From assembly GCF_014647975.1 (NCBI RefSeq), contig NZ_BMQF01000002.1:620001-684000 (forward strand): a stretch of DNA of 64,000 nt, written 5' to 3'. A program made the translations under genes and the position numbers. The stretch is from Streptomyces fumigatiscleroticus (lineage in GTDB: Bacteria > Actinomycetota > Actinomycetes > Streptomycetales > Streptomycetaceae). Below the pieces are notes generated by a model. It saw only the letters and a program-made list of their open reading frames with translations. It was not told where the DNA came from and searched no databases. This document shows, piece after piece, positions 1 to 8,112 of the stretch; the first letter of the stretch is position 1; each line of letters starts with the position of its first letter.

Positions 1-1221
1 GGCAAGTCCACGCTCGTGGTGCGGGCGGCGCTGGAGCTGGCGGAGGCCGGACGCCCGCTGATGATCGTGGCGCAGACCAACGCCCAGGTCGACGATCTGG
101 TGCTCAGGCTCGCCGAGAAGAGTCCACAGCTGCCGGTCGGCCGGCTGCACAGCAGCGACGCCGACCCCTACGACAAGGCGCTCGACGACCTGCCGAACGT
201 CCGCAAGTCGGCGAAGGCGGCCGATCTAGCGGGTCTCGCCGTGGTGGTCTCCACCGCCGCCAAGTGGGCGCATGTGAAGGTCGACGAGCCGTGGCGGCAC
301 GCCATCGTCGACGAGGCGTACCAGATGCGCTCGGACTCGCTGCTCGCCGTGGCGGGGCTGTTCGAGCGGGCGCTGTTCGTGGGCGACCCGGGCCAGCTCG
401 ACCCGTTCGCGATCGTGGGCAGCGAGCAGTGGGCGGGACTGTCGTACGACCCGTCGGCCTCGGCGGTGAGCACGCTGCTCGCGCACAATCCCGGACTGCC
501 GCAGCACCGTCTGCCGGTGTCGTGGCGGCTCCCGGCGTCCGCCGCGCCGCTGGTGTCGGACGCGTTCTACCCCTACACGCCGTTCCGCAGCGGCACCGCA
601 CACGACGACCGGCGGCTCACCTTCGCCGTCCCGTCGGACGGTTCCGGCCCGGACCGGGTGATCGACGAGGCGGCCGGCTCCGGCTGGGGCCTGCTGGAGC
701 TGCCCGCCCGGCACACTCCGCGCACGGACCCGGAGGCGGTGGGCGCGGTGGCGGCGGTGGTCGGGCGGCTGCTGGACCGGGGCGGCGCGGCCGTCTCGGA
801 GCGGTCTTCGGACCCGGTGCCGCTCACCGCCGACCGGATCGCCGTCGGCACCGCCCACCGGGACCAGGCGGCGGCGGTCCGGGCGGCTCTGGCCGGGCTG
901 GGCGTGGCGGACGTCACCGTGGACACGGCCAACCGGCTCCAGGGCCGGGAGTTCGACGTGACGGTGGTGCTGCACCCGCTCTCCGGCCGCCCCGACGCCA
1001 CCGCCTTCCATCTGGAGACCGGCCGCCTGTGCGTCCTGGCCTCCCGGCACCGGCACGCGTGCATCGTGGTCTGCCGGGCGGGGGTGAGCGAGCTGCTGGA
1101 CGACTATCCGTCGACGGAACCGGTCCAGTTGGGGACGGTGGTGAAGTTCCCGGACGGCTGGGAGGCGATGATGTCCACCTGGGACCACTGGTCCGGACAC
1201 CGGGTGCCCTGGCGTCCCTGA
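1..1221 (+). CDS. Superfamily-1 DNA/RNA helicase-type ATPase, 5' end outside the window
   Basis: The reading frame is open from base 1, and the first four codons read GKST, the end of a Walker A loop, so the gene starts upstream. Further on are a Walker B-like VDEAYQM (near base 310), GDPGQLDPF (near 383; motif III type), an arginine-bearing SWRLP stretch, NRLQGREFDV (near 930; motif V type) and ASRHRHACIVV (near 1040; motif VI type). This order fits DNA2/NAM7-like superfamily-1 helicases, which couple ATP hydrolysis to movement on nucleic acid. No nuclease domain is visible in the part present. The substrate is unknown. The family call is firm and the biological role is not. Confidence 0.85.
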   Translation, partial: GKSTLVVRAALELAEAGRPLMIVAQTNAQVDDLVLRLAEKSPQLPVGRLHSSDADPYDKALDDLPNVRKSAKAADLAGLAVVVSTAAKWAHVKVDEPWRHAIVDEAYQMRSDSLLAVAGLFERALFVGDPGQLDPFAIVGSEQWAGLSYDPSASAVSTLLAHNPGLPQHRLPVSWRLPASAAPLVSDAFYPYTPFRSGTAHDDRRLTFAVPSDGSGPDRVIDEAAGSGWGLLELPARHTPRTDPEAVGAVAAVVGRLLDRGGAAVSERSSDPVPLTADRIAVGTAHRDQAAAVRAALAGLGVADVTVDTANRLQGREFDVTVVLHPLSGRPDATAFHLETGRLCVLASRHRHACIVVCRAGVSELLDDYPSTEPVQLGTVVKFPDGWEAMMSTWDHWSGHRVPWRP

Positions 1222-1425
1222 CCGTCTCCCCGGCACCTGCCCGGCGAGACGGCCAGCGCGGCGCCGCCCGGTGCGGCGGGCGTGGGCGGAGGCGTTCGAA
1301 GGCCGTTCATCCGGTGGCCGAGGCCCCCTTGCGTGGCCGCGCGACAATGGACGGTGGCCCGCTCCACCGGGATCGTCCCCGCGCGCGGAGAAGGGCCGTG
1401 ACCGAACCTACGAGGAGGAGAAGAC

Positions 1426-1791
1426 ATGGCGGAGCCCACGCCGCGCCGGAACGAACCGCGGCTACGCCCCGCGCCCCTGCTCTTCGAGCCCGCGGAGGCG
1501 GCCGCCGATCCGGAGCACTTCTTCTCCCTGGAGTCGATCGACGACCCGCGCGCGCTGCTGGACCGGGCGACGGAGCTGACCCAGGCGTTCCGCGCGGCCG
1601 CGGACCGGGCGGTGGAGTTCCAGGCCATCGCGGCGGCGCAGCTGGCCGACCCGCGGCGCTTCGACCGGCTGACCCCGGCGGACATCGCCGAGCGGGCCGA
1701 GTGGACCGAGGACTACGCCAGGAAGATGGTGGAGTTCGGCCGGGACCTGATGCGCGGAGAGGAGAGCCCGGGGCACGTCGACCCGGTGTGA
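1426..1791 (+). CDS. Small conserved-looking hypothetical protein (121 aa)
   Basis: This is an ATG-started frame with a good ribosome site (GGAGGAG a few bases upstream). The product is acidic and helix-rich, with a proline/arginine-rich first 25 residues followed by a predicted all-alpha body. It has no signal peptide, membrane segment or cysteine pair. I do not recognise a domain. It lies 205 bp behind the helicase and 140 bp ahead of the primase-like gene on the same strand, so co-transcription is possible but unproven. Third-position GC is typical of the region, which supports it being a real gene. Confidence 0.7.
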   Translation: MAEPTPRRNEPRLRPAPLLFEPAEAAADPEHFFSLESIDDPRALLDRATELTQAFRAAADRAVEFQAIAAAQLADPRRFDRLTPADIAERAEWTEDYARKMVEFGRDLMRGEESPGHVDPV

Positions 1792-1836
1792 GACCCCGCC
1801 TCTGAGACCCCGGGCCCGGTCGGCGCCGGCATCTCC

Positions 1837-1846
1837 GGCATATGCC
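1837..1846. promoter_or_regulatory. GGCATATGCC palindrome ahead of the primase-like gene
   Basis: This is a perfect 10-bp palindrome about 90 bp upstream of the next start codon. The same 10-mer occurs at 15195-15204, in front of the IclR gene. In DNA this GC-rich, an AT-centred palindrome seen twice in regulatory positions suggests a protein-binding site. The binding protein is unknown. Confidence 0.3.
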
Positions 1847-1933
1847 AGCCGACCAGGCAAGATACTCCGTACCGGCCATTCATGTCGCCATTTCCGGCAA
1901 CCCTCGGGAACGGAGCGCTCACGCAAGGTAAAT

Positions 1934-2566
1934 GTGGGTGTCATGAGCGACGCACGGAACGAGCCGTCCCCCGACCGCGCCTCCGCGTCCCGGTTCGAGG
2001 TCTCGCACGTCACCTCGGACGGTGCCGCCTGGCTCGCCTCGGCGGGCACCTATCCCCGCATCGTGCTCGCGCTCTGGGAGCAGCGGCCGCACGCCCCGAT
2101 GGTGCTGCCCTGCGGGTCCGCCTTCGACGTGGTGAGCGCGCCCGCGATCTTCGGCCGGCGGATGCTCGACCGGATGTGGGGCGAGGGCCCCGGCTCCGGC
2201 CCGGTCGCGGAGTTCCGCGGCCGGATGCTGCTGTTCGCGGCGCCGGGCACGGCCCAGCGGCTGCCCACGCTGCTGGAGTGGGAGGAGTGGTCGGCGCGCG
2301 GCCGGCGGGACGGCCGTACCGGGGCGGTTCCCCCGCTGCTGTGCCACGGCACCGGCGACACGGTCACCGTCCCCGCCCCGGCCGGCTCCGCGTCCCGGCA
2401 CGAGTGCCGCTGGCTGGTCGCCCCGGACACCCGCCTGCCCTGGCTGCCCGGCCCGGAGATCCTGCTGTGGGCGGCCGTGCGGGCGGCCCGCGCAGCCGTG
2501 CGGATTTCGATTTCTCACCCCGCCGATCAGGGTGCTAAGGTCTACGACGTCAGCAGGCGCCGCTAG
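1934..2566 (+). CDS. Primase/polymerase-like protein (bifunctional DNA primase/polymerase N-terminal type)
   Basis: The product is about 210 aa. It resembles the short Streptomyces proteins annotated as bifunctional DNA primase/polymerase, which carry only a prim-pol-like N-terminal region. Recognisable stretches are AWLASAGTYPR, VLPCGSAFDVV, FGRRMLDRMWGEGPGSGP and LLFAAPGTAQRLP. Catalytic activity cannot be read off, and the usual acidic catalytic pair is not obvious. Start choice: GTG at 1934 has AAGG five bases upstream, while ATG at 1943 is a second option. The C-terminus overlaps the next tRNA: the TAG stop at 2564-2566 lies inside the tRNA acceptor/D region, so the last codons also form the tRNA promoter and 5' end. 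Confidence 0.7.
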   Translation: MGVMSDARNEPSPDRASASRFEVSHVTSDGAAWLASAGTYPRIVLALWEQRPHAPMVLPCGSAFDVVSAPAIFGRRMLDRMWGEGPGSGPVAEFRGRMLLFAAPGTAQRLPTLLEWEEWSARGRRDGRTGAVPPLLCHGTGDTVTVPAPAGSASRHECRWLVAPDTRLPWLPGPEILLWAAVRAARAAVRISISHPADQGAKVYDVSRRR

Positions 2567-2630
2567 CTCAGTTGGTTAGAGCAGCTGACTCTTAATCAGC
2601 GGGTCCGGGGTTCGAGTCCCTGGCGGCGCA
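2557..2630 (+). tRNA. tRNA-Lys (anticodon CTT), copy 1 of 3
   Basis: This is a 74-nt cloverleaf. The acceptor arm GCGCCGC pairs with GCGGCGC and has discriminator A. The anticodon stem GCTGA/TCAGC holds the loop CTCTTAA, giving anticodon CTT. The T-loop motif GGTTCGAGTCC is present. The CCA end is not encoded. The sequence is identical to the copies at 16194 and 19806. The upstream protein gene ends inside it. Confidence 0.97.
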
Positions 2631-2637
2631 CGACAGG

Positions 2638-2669
2638 GAGAAGCCCCTCGCGGAAGCGGGGGGCTTCTC
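2638..2669 (+). terminator. Hairpin terminator after tRNA-Lys copy 1
   Basis: Arms GAGAAGCCCC (2638-2647) and GGGGCTTCTC (2660-2669) pair perfectly around a 12-nt loop, eight bases after the tRNA. The other two tRNA-Lys copies have hairpins of the same design. Confidence 0.8.
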
Positions 2670-2688
2670 GCTTGTTCCGCGCGAGGGT

Positions 2689-4059
2689 CTATCCGGGCGT
2701 GATCCGCACCGTCCAGGCCCCCGACACCGTGCGTCCCTCCACCTCCACCCGGACATGCTCGCCCGGCACCGTGAAGCTCTCCCCGAGGGCGACGGGCGCG
2801 TCCGCGAGCTGCGGGTAGACCGAGTCCTCCCAGCAGGCCTCGGTGCCCGGATGGGCGTCGATCACCTGGACGGGCCCGCCGCCGGACGCGGCCCGGCTGC
2901 GCACCCGGTACACCAGCACACCCGCCCGGCAGGTGGACGCGTCGTTGCCCACCGGCCCGCGCGCCTCGAGGGCGAGCACGCTGTCGGCGCCGGTGCGCAC
3001 CACCGCGAGCTTGGTGCCCCGCCCCAGGCCGAAGGAGGGCAGCCCGGCGGCGCCCGTCACCGGGACACCCGGGCCCGCTCCCAGGGGCTCCAGCGTCAGC
3101 CGCGTGGGCCCGGGGCCCCGCACACAGGCCACCTGCCGCGGATCCAGCCACCCCAGCTTCCACTTGTGCCAGCCGAACAGGTCCGGGGCGAGTCCGAACT
3201 GGCTGCCCATGAGGTCCCAGTCGCCGACGTGGGTGTCCCAGTCGCCCTTGCCGTCGACGGGCCGGTGGTACAGGTCCGGCAGGTCGAAGACGTGGCCGGT
3301 CTCGTGGGCCAGGACCAGCCGGTCCGGCGGATGGCGTTCGAAGACCGTCACCACCCGCCGGATGTCCCGGCCGTCGGCCCGCAGCGGGGTGTCCAGGTTG
3401 ACGACCTTGGTGGCGTCCGCGTCCACGCCGGGCGCGTCGGGGTCGGCGACGAAGTAGACGATGTCGTAGCGGGAGAAGTCGACCCGGCCGTCGGCCGCCG
3501 TCAGCGCGTCGCGCAGATACGCGGCCCGGTGCCCAGGGCTCCAGTCGCGCTGTATGGCGTACGCCGTCGACGGCCGCGGCATGGCGACCCAGTGCCGCAG
3601 CGCGTGCGGGCGGAGCGTGAACCTGCCGTAGGAGGCCCGCTGGAAGAACCGGCTGGTCGCCGGGAAGTGGTCGGCGGCCAGTTCGGCCGGGGTGGTGAGG
3701 GGCTGGGAGTCCGGAAAGGACAGGAAGACCATCACCGCGTCCAGCCCGCGGGCCGGCCGCGGATAGGCGGCGTTCCAGGTGTCCACGCCCTCGGAGTGAT
3801 GGGCGTCCGTGCGCTTGAGGGCACAGGGGGCCGGGGAGAACGGCTCGGCCGCCGCGGGGTCGCTCACCAGGGAGGTCGCGGCCAGCGCGGACATGGTGGT
3901 GCACACCGCCGCCGTGCTGCGCAGCCGGGGCCGCGCCCCGCCCCGGCCCGGTCCCTTGAGCGCCTCGCGGGGGAGTCTCCTCAAGCGGAACTGACGCGGC
4001 ACGAGGACCTCCGGATGCGGTTGGCGGGACACCGCACCCAGCTTGTGAGTGTTTGTCAT
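2689..4059 (-). CDS. Exported M6-like metalloprotease domain protein
   Basis: The product is about 456 aa from ATG 4059, preferred over ATG 4131 because the later start puts the signal region near the N-terminus. A basic stretch is followed by a hydrophobic core and an AAAE-type cleavage site. The zinc motif HETGH sits in LVLAHETGHVFDLPDLYH, followed by GDWDLMG, the arrangement of M6 (immune inhibitor A-like) peptidases, where the Met lies in the turn beneath the metal site. The C-terminal third is beta-rich and may act in targeting. The enzyme probably cleaves secreted or surface proteins outside the cell. It is divergent from the GGDEF/EAL gene and shares a 255-bp promoter region with it. 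Confidence 0.8.
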   Translation of the reverse strand: MTNTHKLGAVSRQPHPEVLVPRQFRLRRLPREALKGPGRGGARPRLRSTAAVCTTMSALAATSLVSDPAAAEPFSPAPCALKRTDAHHSEGVDTWNAAYPRPARGLDAVMVFLSFPDSQPLTTPAELAADHFPATSRFFQRASYGRFTLRPHALRHWVAMPRPSTAYAIQRDWSPGHRAAYLRDALTAADGRVDFSRYDIVYFVADPDAPGVDADATKVVNLDTPLRADGRDIRRVVTVFERHPPDRLVLAHETGHVFDLPDLYHRPVDGKGDWDTHVGDWDLMGSQFGLAPDLFGWHKWKLGWLDPRQVACVRGPGPTRLTLEPLGAGPGVPVTGAAGLPSFGLGRGTKLAVVRTGADSVLALEARGPVGNDASTCRAGVLVYRVRSRAASGGGPVQVIDAHPGTEACWEDSVYPQLADAPVALGESFTVPGEHVRVEVEGRTVSGAWTVRITPG

Positions 4060-4126
4060 ACCGCGCCCTGTTTGCCTGCACCGGACGGGTGAGCCGTCGA
4101 GCGACACGCCGGGACCTGCAACCTGA

Positions 4127-4137
4127 GTCACTCACGG
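4127..4137. promoter_or_regulatory. Possible BldD half-site between the protease and the c-di-GMP gene
   Basis: TCACTCACGG matches one half of the BldD consensus (TnAC-n-CW) but the second half is poor. The cdgA gene of S. coelicolor is a known BldD target, which is the reason for noting it. On sequence alone it is weak. Confidence 0.2.
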
Positions 4138-4314
4138 AACGTCACAACTGGTCGGAGGGCCACAGAAGCCGTCCAGGTCCGAGCAGAAACGATCTGCCAG
4201 AAGGGCAACTTCTTCCGGGACACTGAACAGTGGCTGGAAGGCCCCGGGGCCAGCCTCTATGATCGGCACACTTTCCTGCACGGACAGAGATCGAGTGCAC
4301 TGCGGGAGCGAGCG

Positions 4315-6153
4315 GTGAGCGGAACGTCCGAAGGGCCGACGCCCGCGGCAGACCTCGACCGGTCAGCCGTAACAGAGAGTGACATCAACACGTCTGGCCG
4401 TACCGGGCCCCTGACGTACCACTCGGTCTTCACGGCCGCCCCCCTCGCCATGGCCGTCGTCGACGGCGAGGGCCTGGTCGTCAGCGCCAACGACACCTTC
4501 GGCGCCCTGTTCGGCGCCGAGCCGGAGACGCTGGCCGGCTGTATCGCCGCCGACCTGGTGGACCTGGCCTCCGACGCCCGCACCTGGCACGCCTACCGCG
4601 AGGTGCTGCGCGGCCGCCAGGCCCGGCTGCGCTGCACCCGCCGGCTGAAGCGCTCCGACGGCCGCTCCCTGTGGGCGCAGGTCACGGTGGCCCCGCTGAC
4701 CGGGGAGACGCCCGGGCTGCTGCTGTCCGTCGCCGACATCAGCGCCCGCCGGGAGCTCCAGGCCCGGCTGCGCCATCTCCAGATGCACGACCCGGTGACC
4801 CGGCTGCCCAACCGCAGCCTCTTCTTCGAGCGGCTCACGGCCGCGCTGGAGGAGGAGTCCTACGCACACGGCGGCACCGGCCGGATCGGCCTGTGCTATC
4901 TGGACCTGGACGGCTTCAAGGCCGTCAACGACACCCTCGGCCACCGGATCGGCGACCGGCTGCTGGCCGCCGTGGCCGAGCGCCTGACGCGCTGCGCGGA
5001 CGAGGCGGGCTATGCCCGGGCGAGCACACCGCTGGTGGCCAGGCTCGGCGGGGACGAGTTCGCCCTGCTGGTGGAGGACTCCACCGGGACCGAGCAGCTC
5101 GCCGACCTCGCCGAGGCCGTGCTGAAGGCCGTGCAGGCGCCCTTCGACCTGTCCGGCCGGCGGCTCTCGGTCTCCGCCTCGATCGGCGTGGTGGAACGCC
5201 ACGCGGCCGGGACCACCCCGACCGCCCTGATGCAGGCCGCCGACACCACCCTGTACTGGGCCAAGGCCGACGGCAGGTCCCGCTGGACGCTCTTCGACCC
5301 GGAGCGCAACGCCCACCGCATGACCCGCCAGGCCCTGGCCTCCACACTCCGCCCGGGCATCGAGCGCGGCGAGTTCCGGCTGGAGTACCAGCCGCTGGTG
5401 GGCATGGAGGACGGCCGGGTGCGGGGCGTGGAGGCGCTGGTGCGGTGGAACCACCCGCAGTTCGGCACGCTGACGCCGAATCGGTTCATCACACTGGCCG
5501 AGGAGGACGGCTCGATCGTGCCGCTGGGCCGCTGGGTGCTGCGCACCGCCTGCCGCCAGGCCCGCCGCTGGCAGCTGGACCACCCCGGCGAGCCGCCGAT
5601 CTTCGTCAGCGTGAACGTCGCGGTCCGCCAGGTGTGGGACTCCGACCTGGTGGCGGACGTGGCGGAGACGCTGGCGGAGACCGGCCTGGCACCGCAGCTG
5701 CTCCAGCTGGAGCTCACCGAGTCGGCGGTGATGGGCTCGGCGGGCCGTCCGCTCCAGGCCCTGAAGGCGCTCAGCGACATGGGCGTGCACATCGCCATCG
5801 ACGACTTCGGCACCGGCTACTCCAACCTGGCCTATCTCAGCCGGCTGCCGGTGTCGGTGCTGAAGCTGGACGGCTCCTTCGTGCGGGGCTTCCAGTACGA
5901 GTACGACGGGGCCGACGCGGCCGGCGCCGCCGTCCCGTCCAGCCCCGCCGACGAGGTCATCGTGGAGGCGATGATCCAGCTGGCCCACCGGCTGGGCCTG
6001 AGCGTGACCGCCGAGTGCGTGGAGACCTCCGACCAGGCCTTGCGGCTGCGCCGGATCGGCTGCGACACCGGACAGGGCTGGCTGTACTCCCGTCCGGTGT
6101 CGCCGGACCGCATCTCCGCGCTGCTGGGCACTCCGGCGAGTCCCCGGGCCTGA
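4315..6153 (+). CDS. cdgA: PAS-GGDEF-EAL cyclic-di-GMP enzyme, CdgA-like
   Basis: This is a 612-aa cytosolic protein with a GTG start and no membrane segments. A PAS sensor spans about 35-145, GGDEF is at 245-249 and the EAL motif (VEALVRW) at 373-375. The diguanylate cyclase half has intact RLGGDEF. The inhibitory I-site (RxxD five residues upstream) is missing, since the aspartate position is proline. The phosphodiesterase half keeps the metal and catalytic features: the glutamate of LELTES, IDDFGTGYS, the lysine of LKLD, and AECVET in place of the usual AEGVET. Both activities are therefore possible. In S. coelicolor the corresponding protein (SCO2817, CdgA) is under BldD control and affects sporulation. 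That is knowledge of the orthologue, and the match is from memory. Confidence 0.88.
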   Translation: MSGTSEGPTPAADLDRSAVTESDINTSGRTGPLTYHSVFTAAPLAMAVVDGEGLVVSANDTFGALFGAEPETLAGCIAADLVDLASDARTWHAYREVLRGRQARLRCTRRLKRSDGRSLWAQVTVAPLTGETPGLLLSVADISARRELQARLRHLQMHDPVTRLPNRSLFFERLTAALEEESYAHGGTGRIGLCYLDLDGFKAVNDTLGHRIGDRLLAAVAERLTRCADEAGYARASTPLVARLGGDEFALLVEDSTGTEQLADLAEAVLKAVQAPFDLSGRRLSVSASIGVVERHAAGTTPTALMQAADTTLYWAKADGRSRWTLFDPERNAHRMTRQALASTLRPGIERGEFRLEYQPLVGMEDGRVRGVEALVRWNHPQFGTLTPNRFITLAEEDGSIVPLGRWVLRTACRQARRWQLDHPGEPPIFVSVNVAVRQVWDSDLVADVAETLAETGLAPQLLQLELTESAVMGSAGRPLQALKALSDMGVHIAIDDFGTGYSNLAYLSRLPVSVLKLDGSFVRGFQYEYDGADAAGAAVPSSPADEVIVEAMIQLAHRLGLSVTAECVETSDQALRLRRIGCDTGQGWLYSRPVSPDRISALLGTPASPRA

Positions 6154-6175
6154 TCCGGAGCGGTCAGGCCCGGGG
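6142..6175. terminator. Bidirectional hairpin containing both convergent stop codons
   Basis: Twelve-base perfect arms, CCCCGGGCCTGA and its complement, flank a 10-nt loop. Each arm carries the TGA stop of one of the two convergent genes, so one hairpin can terminate both transcripts. As a side effect both proteins end in Pro-Arg-Ala. Confidence 0.85.
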
Positions 6176-7267
6176 CAGCCCGTAGGCGTCGGCGATGAGC
6201 TCGTAGGAGCGCAGCCGGATGTCGCCGCTGTGGGCGTTGGCCGTGATCATCAGCTCGTCGGCGCCGGTGCGCTTGCGCAGGTCGTCCAGACCGGCGCGGA
6301 CCTCGTCCGCCGTGCCGTGGATGACGTTGGCGTTCCAGGAGGTGATGAACTCCCGCTCCAGGGAGCTGAACGCGTACGCCTCCGCCTCCTCGGGGGTGGG
6401 CACCAGGCCGGGGCGGCCGGTGCGCAGGCGGACCATGTTCAGCGCGGCGGCCATCACCTGGCGCCGGGCCTCGTTCTCCTCGTCGGCGGCGAGCGCCGAG
6501 ACGCCGATCAGGGCGTAGGGGGCGTCGAGGACCTCGGAGGGGCGGAAGGACTCCCGGTACAGCTCCAGGGCCGGGATCGTGTTCTGCGCCGAGAAGTGGT
6601 GGGCGAAGGCGAAGGGCAGGCCCAGCATGCCGGCCAGCCGGGCGCTGAAGCCGGAGGAGCCCAGCAGCCAGATCGGCGGGCGGTGCGGGGACTGCACGCC
6701 GCCCGGCGAGGTCGCCTGGACCGGGCCCGGCACCGCGTGGATACGGGCGTAGGGGTGCCCGTCGGGGAAGTCGTCGTCCAGGAAGCGGGTCAGCTCGGCC
6801 AGCTGCTGGGGGAAGTCGTCGGCGCCCTCGTTCAGCCGCTCGGTGCGGCGCAGCGCGGCGGCGGTGGCGCCGTCGGTGCCGGGGGCGCGGCCGAGACCGA
6901 GGTCGACGCGGCCCGGGGCCATGGCCTCCAGCGTGCCGAACTGCTCCGCGATCACCAGCGGGGCGTGGTTGGGCAGCATCACACCGCCCGAGCCGAGCCG
7001 GATGCGCTCGGTGTGGGCGGCGAGGTGGGCCAGGATCACCGCGGGCGAGGAGGAGGCGACGCCGGGCATGGAGTGGTGCTCGGCGACCCAGTAGCGGTGG
7101 AAGCCGCGCGACTCCGCCAAGCGGGAGATGGCCACGCTGGTGCGCAGCGCGTCACCGGCGGTGTGGCCGGCGCCCACGGTGACCAGGTCAAGTACGGACA
7201 GCGGGACCGGGGCCGTGCCCAGGGCCGCGCCCCGGATCTCGTCGGCTGCCTTGTCGTCTGCGGCCAC
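6164..7267 (-). CDS. LLM-class flavin-dependent monooxygenase (luciferase-like)
   Basis: The product is 367 aa from GTG 7267, chosen because AGGAGG lies nine bases upstream and no ATG fits the conserved N-terminus (PLSVLDLVTVG). The N-terminal half has the bacterial luciferase-like pattern: RYWVAEHHSMPG, IRLGSGGVMLPNH, the stretch EQFGTLEAMAPGRVDLGLGR split across the flavin site, and LGSSGFSARLA. Such enzymes use reduced FMN and oxygen to oxidise small organic substrates. The substrate here is unknown. It lies 113 bp downstream of the racemase-fold pair on the same strand and may belong to that catabolic locus. Confidence 0.88.
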   Translation of the reverse strand: MAADDKAADEIRGAALGTAPVPLSVLDLVTVGAGHTAGDALRTSVAISRLAESRGFHRYWVAEHHSMPGVASSSPAVILAHLAAHTERIRLGSGGVMLPNHAPLVIAEQFGTLEAMAPGRVDLGLGRAPGTDGATAAALRRTERLNEGADDFPQQLAELTRFLDDDFPDGHPYARIHAVPGPVQATSPGGVQSPHRPPIWLLGSSGFSARLAGMLGLPFAFAHHFSAQNTIPALELYRESFRPSEVLDAPYALIGVSALAADEENEARRQVMAAALNMVRLRTGRPGLVPTPEEAEAYAFSSLEREFITSWNANVIHGTADEVRAGLDDLRKRTGADELMITANAHSGDIRLRSYELIADAYGLPRA

Positions 7268-7380
7268 GGTGGGATGCCTCCTGTTGTGTACGACGTTCGG
7301 TTCGCGCATAACAGGAGGCAGTCCCCGTTTATTCCGCTGTGCCGCTTGCTCCGCTCTCCCGCGCCGGCCGCGGCGGGGGC

Positions 7381-8112
7381 TCAGACCTGCACGATCGGCT
7401 CCCGGGTGAAGAGCGCGCCCAGCGCCGGGGCGTTCACCCGGCGGTCGGCCAGCCTGAGGGCCTCCCAGACCGTGACCTGGTTGGCGGTGAGAACGGGCTT
7501 GCCCAGCTTCTCCTCCAGGGCCGGGAGGTGGGCGGCCGTGTGCAGGGCCGTGTCCGGCAGCAGGACCGCCTCCGCGTCCGGGCGGTCGGCGGCGCGGGCC
7601 AGGCCCAGGACCTCCGACTCGGTCCAGGAGCCGGACTCGGCCGCGGTGACGACGCCGGCGCCGACCACGCCGGTCACCTCCAGGCCGCCGGCGCGCAGGA
7701 AGTCGGCGAAGAGCGCGGCCACGTCGTCCGGGTAGGTCGCCCCGACCGCCACCCGCCGCACCCCGAGCTCCCGCACCGCGTGCGTGAACGCGAAGGACGT
7801 GGACGACGCCGGCATGCCGGCCGTCCGGGCCAGGGCGCGCACCTGCTCGTGGGCGCCCTCCCAGCCGTGCACGAAGCTGCCGCTGGTGCACGCCCAGACC
7901 ACCGCCTCGGCGCCCGCGTGCCGCAGCTCCTGGACACCCGCCTCGAGCCGCTCCGGCGCACCCATCTCCGTCAGCGCGTCCACCCGGTGCGCGTCCTCGC
8001 CGATCTCGGTGTGCACCAGGTCCACCCGGATGTCGCTCCCCAGCAGCTGCTCGATGCGCGGATAGTCGTCCTCGGCGGAGTGGCCCGGGTACAGGAATCC
8101 CAGTGCTGTCAT
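7381..8112 (-). CDS. Asp/Glu racemase-fold protein (EutA / maleate isomerase-like), second cysteine missing
   Basis: The product is 243 aa. ATG 8112 overlaps the preceding stop as ATGA, which implies translational coupling to the upstream paralogue. The family (maleate cis-trans isomerase, arylmalonate decarboxylase, EutA) uses two cysteines, one in each lobe. The first is present in WACTSGSF. At the second position the sequence reads LLPDTAL, so Asp replaces Cys. The protein may be a one-cysteine enzyme with altered chemistry or a partner subunit. Motifs GATYPDDV and ANQVTVWEALR are otherwise typical. It sits with EhuBCDA-like transporter, amidase and dehydrogenase genes. Confidence 0.82.
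   Translation of the reverse strand: MTALGFLYPGHSAEDDYPRIEQLLGSDIRVDLVHTEIGEDAHRVDALTEMGAPERLEAGVQELRHAGAEAVVWACTSGSFVHGWEGAHEQVRALARTAGMPASSTSFAFTHAVRELGVRRVAVGATYPDDVAALFADFLRAGGLEVTGVVGAGVVTAAESGSWTESEVLGLARAADRPDAEAVLLPDTALHTAAHLPALEEKLGKPVLTANQVTVWEALRLADRRVNAPALGALFTREPIVQV

Noticed and set aside
226..1347. Long antisense frames opposite the helicase gene
   Set aside because: They are shadows of high-GC coding sequence. They are rich in Arg, Pro and Gly and lack any family features.
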